Below, one piece after another: positions 57,620-64,000 of a stretch of 64,000 bases of DNA (positions are counted from its first letter, which is position 1; the number at the start of each line of letters is the position of its first letter). This DNA comes from Diphasiastrum complanatum. Lineage: Eukaryota > Streptophyta > Lycopodiopsida > Lycopodiales > Lycopodiaceae. The notes beneath the pieces are model-generated. The model worked only from the letters and a program-made list of their open reading frames with translations, was not told the DNA's origin and did not search any database. The position numbers and the translations under genes are program-made. The stretch lies in NCBI GenBank assembly GCA_029204225.1, contig CM055104.1, positions 20,243,761 through 20,307,760 of the forward strand, written 5' to 3'.

Positions 57620-58154
57620 TGTTGGATTTCTATTTTCGATTGAAATTGATAATGATGCTGATAATTATGAATACTTGTATATAATTTTTTCTTATAGTTT
57701 GTAGGTTTATACGTAAGTTTGACCAGTCTGCAAAAATACATTGAAGTTCACACAGTCCAGAAGATGTCCATATATTTTCAAATTCAAAAAATTGTCAAAT
57801 GAAATTAGAAGAATATTTGAATATTTAAAATATTGGGACATTTCAAATAGAAGACTGGATAAAACCTTACCTGTAGCAACTCCAAGGAGATCTGCATCAA
57901 ATTCTAGATTGCCACTTGGTTGTACTAGAATAACTGCTCATTTCTATTATGATTGTGCCAGCCACTATACAAGAATAGATCTAGTGTATAGATTTCAATT
58001 TTAAAAGAAAGCTTGTCAAGTGGTCAAAGTCTCTCAGATTTCATTGTCTTTTTGAGTTGATTTGTTATTCCTGTTGATAAGTTTAGACGATTTGTATTAA
58101 GCTATCGTGAATATAGTATATATACGAGCGACTTATATAGCAGAATAAACGAAA
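57620..58154 (+). mobile_element. LTR C, partial
   Basis: It starts TGTTGGATTTC and matches the first 535 bp or so (minus sense) of 7691-8439. It is truncated at about 58154 where copia A LTR begins. Confidence 0.75.
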
Positions 58155-59078
<924 letters not shown>

Positions 59079-59190
59079 CCCCACCTTAATTTGGATCCGT
59101 GAATGCCTTGATCTTCAGACTAAGCAATGCACAAAACTTGTTGTGTGTATTAACACTTAATGCCTTCGTGAATATATCTGCAACCATGTT

Positions 59191-59583
59191 CTATGTTCTA
59201 TAGTACGTTAAGCCTACCTCCTTGTTGAGAACCTTGCCCCTGATGTAGTGATATCGGATCTCACTGTGCTTACTCCTAGAGTGAAATCTAGGGTTGGCCG
59301 ATAAGGCAATAGCACTCTGATTATCACAGAATAAAATTGTAGGGTTGTACTGATACAAATTAATGTCTGACAATAAATTTCTCAACCAGAATGCTTCTTT
59401 AATAGAATGAGAAGCAGCTATGTATTCTGTTTTTGTAGAAGAAAGAGCGATAGAGGTTTGCTTACGACTGTTCCATGAGGTAGGACCGCCGTTGAAGAAG
59501 GATATTTTTTGACTTCTCCATAGCAGATGCACTGGTCCATGGTAGCTCAAATATACCTCATGACTCTTATGAGAGCCTTCCAA
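59191..59583 (-). pseudogene. Copia A-prime RNase H
   Basis: It reads TSWNSRKQTSIALSSTKTEY, then CDNQSAIALSANPRFHSRSK, then HYIRGKV: the copia RNase H core with conserved S-S-T-x-x-E-Y, D-N and H-I-like positions. A frame change precedes it (59583-59547 overlap with the RT frame). Confidence 0.85.
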
Positions 59584-60424
59584 TGGGTAATGCCAGGATT
59601 AGCCATATATTGGCTGAGTGAGCTTACTGCAAAAGAGATGTCAGGTCTTGTACAGACCATTGCATACATGAGAGATCCAAGTATCGATTGATAAGGATAC
59701 TCTCTCATCTGCTCCTCTTTTTGCTTGGTCTTGGGACATTGGTCCTTTGACAAATTCAGGTCTAGATCCATCGGTGAGTGAGCTAACTTACAATTCATTA
59801 GATTATATCTATCATTAGAAGATACCTTTGTTGAGTGATATAAATCAGTCATCTTGCTCTGTCTCTGTGGATCTGAATGCCCAGACAGAAGTGAGCTTCG
59901 TCCAGACAAACTCAGAAAATAACATCTGTTTAGAATCCTTGACCAAATTGGTATTGTTGCTGAAAATTAACGTATCATCCACGTATAAGATGATGATAAT
60001 GAAGGATTGATGCACCGACTTGAAATAGACGTTGCAATCAGCAATGGTTGGTTGGAGACCTTGTTCAATAAAGAATGTGTTGATCCTCTGAAACCAAGCT
60101 CTGGCAGATTGTTTCAAGCCGTAGAGTGCTTTATGGAGTTTACAGACATGTTTCTTTTTACCTTCCAGAACGTATCCTCCGGGCTGGATCATGTAGATGT
60201 CTTCTTGTATAACTCCATTCAGATAAGCTGTTTGCACATCAAGTTGATGCACTTCGAGGTCGGCAGCTGCAGCATATGATAGTGGGCTCGGATCGACGAA
60301 TGTTTGACTACATGACTAAAGGTCTCATTGTAGTCTACGTTGGAGATCTGAGTGAATCCTCGTGCTACCAGTCTTGCCTTCCTTTGATCAATTGTTCCAT
60401 TGGCATTGTACTTGATCTTAAAAA
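59547..60424 (-). pseudogene. Copia A-prime reverse transcriptase
   Basis: 60252-59845 holds HQLDVQTAYLNGVIQEDIYM, LHKALYGLKQSARAWFQRIN and FIIIILYVDDTLIFSNNTN, so catalytic YVDD is intact. The next frame (59820-59547) holds YPYQSILGSLMYAMVCTRPD and SLSQYMANPGITHWKA. A small deletion near 59880 and a frameshift break the enzyme. The front part (KARLVARGFTQ) lies at 60400-60300 in a separate frame. Confidence 0.85.
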
Positions 60425-60425
60425 C

Positions 60426-61034
60426 TCATTTGCAGTCAATGATATTGTAGCCAATTGGAACTTCGACTAGTGACCATGTCTGGTTCTTGATCAAAGAGGA
60501 ATATTCTTCTCTCCAGAGATCAGAGTCTAGTTGGCTGAGTGCGTCTTTGACTGTTGTCGATTCTTGTATCAAGAGACATGTAGACTCAGGAGTATACCTT
60601 GTGGGCTGTGTGCGTACTCGGCTTGATCTTCTGGGAGGAATGGACTGATGAACCACTCCTGGGACTTTTTGCTGGGTAGTAGCAACGTCTTCGTCTGATT
60701 CACTATCAAATAGTGGGTCAACAATGGACACGTCTGAGCTCGAAGCTCGGATTGTTGTGTCAATGGCAGGTGATGAAGGTTCTCCTGGAACGATACCCTT
60801 GCCTTTGATGTGGACGAACTGATCCTCGATAAAGACTGTATCCCAGTTGTACAAGATTTGCTGGGTATCAGGATCATACAATCTGTATGTATTATTAGAT
60901 GAAGTATATCCAATCAGGATGGTCTTGAGACCTTGGAAGTCAAATTTCTTCCTCATGTCTTTCGGGATCTGCACGTAGGCAACACATCCAAACACTCTTA
61001 GGTTCTTCATAGAAGGCTTAGAGCCTGTCCACAC
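60426..61034 (-). pseudogene. Copia A-prime integrase C-terminal region and RT front
   Basis: 202 codons stay open: SKPSMKNLRVFGCVAYVQIP, then LIGYTSSNNTYRLYDPDTQQ, then an acidic linker (DPLFDSESDEDVATTQQ), then DALSQLDSDLWREEYSSLIK, ending with a stop where the family continues. The GKE-type and RT start motifs are recognisable. Confidence 0.85.
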
Positions 61035-61074
61035 CTCATGGGGTGTCTTGACTGAGAGGGCCTTGGTCGAACAT

Positions 61075-61600
61075 CTATTCTAGATGTAAGCTACAGTGGA
61101 GACAACTTTGGCCAACTAGACTACGGTTCTTCCTCTCGGCTAAGCCATTAGACTGAGGACTGTAAGAAGTGATGAATTGCTGCTCAATGTCTTGGCTCTG
61201 CCAGTACTCCTTAAACTCAGTAGAGATGTATTCTCCACCATTGTCAGACCTTAAGGCCTTGATCATCCTTCTAGTCTCTTTTTTTGCACGCTCCTTGAAG
61301 ATTTTGAAGCAATTTAAAAGCTATAAAATACTTTGCATCCTTCAGCGAAGGTTTTTTCATCGGACCACAAATGTCTGAATGCACAATGTCTAACAATCCT
61401 CTAGCAATATGTTGATGGCTTGATCTAAATGGTTTCTTAGTTTGTTTACCAACTAGACAGTCTTGACAGACAGGTAACTCGACTTTATCACGAGGATAGT
61501 CTAGATCAAGAACAATAGAATGTCGAGACATTTGTGGTACAACAGCATGATTCAAGTGACCAAGTTTATAATGCCGAAGTACTAAGTGCCTGACTAGAGG
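61075..61600 (-). pseudogene. Copia A-prime integrase core
   Basis: It reads VCQDCLVGKQTKKPFRSSHQ, then IVHSDICGPM, then ALRSDNGGEYISTEFKEY, then YSPQSNGLAERKNRSL. The catalytic aspartates (HSD, SDN) and the glutamate-containing stretch are present, but frames change near 61270. Histidines of the zinc region sit just upstream (LGHLNHAV). Confidence 0.85.
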
Positions 61601-61732
61601 CAGAAAAGGAATGACTTAATCTATACAAGTATTTATGCCTCTTTCTGAGTGCTAGAATCTTGCCTGTCCTATCAACTACTTTGCACTGATCACATCCAAA
61701 TTCTACTCTATGTCCTAGATCTGTGATTCTGC

Positions 61733-62170
61733 TTACAGAGAGCAGATTCGTAGATAAATTGGGTACATATAGGACTTTAGAAAGTAGCTTAGACGATCAC
61801 TTGCAAAGCTTAATCTTACAGTACCTTCACCTTTAATAGCTTGTGTGCTATTATCGCCCAGGTGAACATATTTATTGGTACTGTAGGCTGTATAGGACTC
61901 GAAACAGCCAATGAGGTTGGTCATATGCTGAGTGGCACCATAATCCAGAAATCAAGAACTGTCGTTGGATGCTCCTTGATGGCTGGTCATGAAGGCATCA
62001 TGATCTACCTCTTGAATAGGCTGTGGAGCTTCTGTAGCTGCATCTGCCACTTGATTCGACTATCCCTTGTTGTTGTTCTTAGCTTGTAATATCCGACAGT
62101 CTTGAATTTTGTGGTTGTTTCGCTTGCAGTATCCGTAGAACAGCTTCTTCTTCGTCTGTGAATTCACTGT
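61733..62170 (-). pseudogene. Copia A-prime protease and gag zinc knuckle
   Basis: Minus-strand frames give a DSS-x-FLDYGATQHMTN-like protease region, then NKYVHLGDNSTQAI (61880). The gag knuckle is near 62100 (YCKRNNHKIQDC). Stops interrupt the frame. Confidence 0.75.
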
Positions 62171-63740
62171 TCCTTGTATTGTGCTGATTTCTAGTCTTGC
62201 TTTGATTGTTTCGGTACTTTCTTCTTCTTCTGCTTAGTCATGCTCTTATTGGTGTACAAGGCGTGACAATCAGCTGAGGAACTAGAGGCTTCGTTCCTCC
62301 GCGTGTCTTCTTGCAACAACATTGTAATGACTCTCAAAAGAGTTAGTTCTGAATGGGTCATGATGGTCATCACCCAGCTGTTGTATGAGCTTGGCAAGCT
62401 TGTAAGCAGTTGCATCACTGCATCTTGATCGTCTATGACAGATTCGACAATGACATTTGTTTCAACAGGTTTTTGAATTGGTTGATCTGATTCTGGAGGG
62501 AATCACCATTCGCCATCTTGAGAGAGTAAAATTTCTTCCTGAGATGTAGCTTGGAAGCTATATCTTGCACTTCGCATAGATGTCCCAGACTTCTTTGTGA
62601 GAAATTGGCAAAAATCTAGCTTGGTATTTTTTATGATAGATGTTTGTAAGTGAATCTCACATGTGTGGAGGATGTTCCCACATGTGGAGAATTGTAAAGT
62701 AAATCAAAATGTTTGATATAGGGGTCTCATAGAATCTCATAGTCAAGCATTTAGGTGTAGGATGTTGATAGGGTCAAATTTGGCATAGATGGCAAATAAT
62801 CCATTTCCACTTGTAATGCCACTATTGAGCCATAATAGAGTAGGAGGCCAAACTTGTGCCAATTAGAGTGTAAACAAGTGTAATGCTTTTGTTTGATGAA
62901 GTTTAAGAGGTCCAATAGGATTTAGAGGTGGAACCATGTGTGGTCCAATAGGAATTTGAGGTGTGCTTGAATATAGTCCAATAGAATTTAGAGGTGCATG
63001 GATCAATGGTCCAATAGGATTAAGAGGTGGAAAAGTGTGATCCAATCATAGCTAAGCATAGTGGTAGCTCATGAATCTACTAGTATTATTGTACTCCTCA
63101 TTTGGATCCAATTGATTTTGAGATTGAGTGGATTTTGAGTGTCATTGAATTTCTAGCTTTCTCTCTCTACCCGAGAGCTCATGATGATTTTTCTCTCTCT
63201 ACCCGAGGAGAGCAGCTTGTTTTTACTTAGAATACTTTTGGAACACTTCCCACATGTGTGAGTGAGAGTTGGAAGTGATTGAATGCATGTAGTAGTGTGT
63301 TTTTGCCACAAAATCAAAGATAGATCTTGAATCTCAATCTAGTCTTGATCTTGGTGCATCTACACACCTCAGGAGATCACAAGTACACGTGTGAACTCAA
63401 CATTCTTTAGATGTCTGGGCTTCGGATACATGGCCGATCTGAGTATCCGAAATGTTTAGGATGATCAGCACGAACGCTTTGCCATCCTTCAGCTTCCATC
63501 TAGCGATTGCTTCGGGTTTCCCTTCTGCACCTGTAACAACGTCATACAATTATTTAGCCATCAGCACTATTTTCATTTAAATTTTCACAGATGGTAATTG
63601 GCTCCATCAAGCTTGTCCATGATAGGACTGGCTTTCCCTTGGGAATCCATGTGGAAGATTAGTCTAAGTGATAGGAATAACTATCAGTGACCTAAGTATG
63701 AAAATCTGGTGTTGAATTACAGAACAAGAAGACAATTACT
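62171..63740 (-). pseudogene. Copia A-prime gag, split by a solo LTR
   Basis: 62418-62191 carries LLTSLPSSYNSWVMTIMTHS. Upstream gag continues beyond the insertion, 63408-63640 (with the GANYHL and PIMDKLDG region near 63600 on the minus strand). The LTR at 62596-63402 splits it in the codons corresponding to the SEAQTSKKVWD-like stretch. Confidence 0.75.
62596..63402 (-). mobile_element. Solo LTR (807 bp) with perfect 5-bp target duplication
   Basis: It starts TGTGAGAAATTGG and ends CTCAACA, flanked by ttctt at 62591-62595 and 63403-63407. It is related to copia-2 LTRs (ATTGG array 62890-63045, ctcctgagg or ctcctaagg region, acacgtg motifs) but extends about 110 bp further at its low-coordinate end than those LTRs do. 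Confidence 0.9.
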
Positions 63741-63783
63741 CTTAGATTCTTGTTTAGTGGAAACTTATCAAGCTATAGAAATA

Positions 63784-63795
63784 GCTCCGATACCA
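63784..63795 (-). other. Copia A-prime primer-binding site
   Basis: tggtatcggagc on the minus strand, one base off the initiator tRNA-Met complement, directly after the LTR. Confidence 0.85.
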
Positions 63796-64000
63796 TGTTG
63801 GGAAAGAGGGGTGTGAGAAACAAAAATATCTCAAAAAGAAACGAATACGAAAAGAAACGAACTCGAAACTCGAAAAAGAAATGAACTTGAATGGAAAGTG
63901 TTCGTGCGCAGTGGACTAAGCTATCTCTCTCTTTTCTTAAACATGACTACGCCTATCAGACACGAACAAAATAATTTGTCACGAACAGCTAGGGTGTTTG
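63796..64000 (-). mobile_element. Copia A-prime 5' LTR, cut by window edge
   Basis: The minus-strand LTR end (...cccaaca) matches 10420-10620 of the full LTR and continues past the window. Confidence 0.85.

Overview
This 64-kb window looks like repeat-rich nuclear DNA of a land plant. The reasons are two plant-type U1 snRNA genes, LTR retrotransposons primed by plant initiator-Met tRNA (tggtatcagagc), Ty1/copia and Ty3/gypsy proteins, and a plant-like S-adenosylhomocysteine hydrolase (SAHH) fragment. I cannot name the species. The only functional host genes I can argue for are the two U1 genes. Nearly everything else is retrotransposon, mostly broken and nested. Family labels used here (copia A, copia-2, copia-3, LTR C, LTR H, E, F, K, LARD-1, gypsy-1) are mine and local to this window.

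Layout, left part. 1-5192: a 0.4-kb direct repeat with a hairpin, an LTR-H element tail with duplicated unknown ORFs, and a decayed copia-2 copy. 5193-6760: minus-strand Ty3 gag with LTR and leader repeats (gypsy-1). 7691-9423: LTR C and a chromovirus 3' end, both minus strand. 9424-13399: copia A, plus strand, broken. 13398-19921: LARD-1, a gag-only LTR element with two gag domains and an antisense SAHH fragment.

Layout, middle. 19922-32600 is a large inverted repeat. Arms of about 3.9-4.3 kb, nearly identical by eye, flank a 2.9-kb spacer. Each arm holds one U1 gene, and the two are transcribed outward. The right arm alone carries a later 1.2-kb LTR insertion. 34705-38533 is a young-looking copia-2 element with apparently identical LTRs and a clean 595-codon gag-protease-integrase ORF, but with the rest of pol deleted.

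Layout, right part. 39290-45560: K, F, LINE-like and LTR A relics. 45900-56560: several copies of family E, an unrecognised long coiled-coil ORF, cut by LTR-H and K sequences. 57175-58154: a plus-strand copia relic with LTR C. 58155-64000: minus-strand copia A, decayed, with a solo LTR inserted in its gag and flanked by a perfect 5-bp target duplication.

No operon-like gene cooperation is expected here. The functional units are the two U1 genes (pre-mRNA 5' splice-site recognition) and the retroelements, which are autonomous relics or depend on proteins made elsewhere. Coordinates of element edges are by eye and may be off by a few bases.
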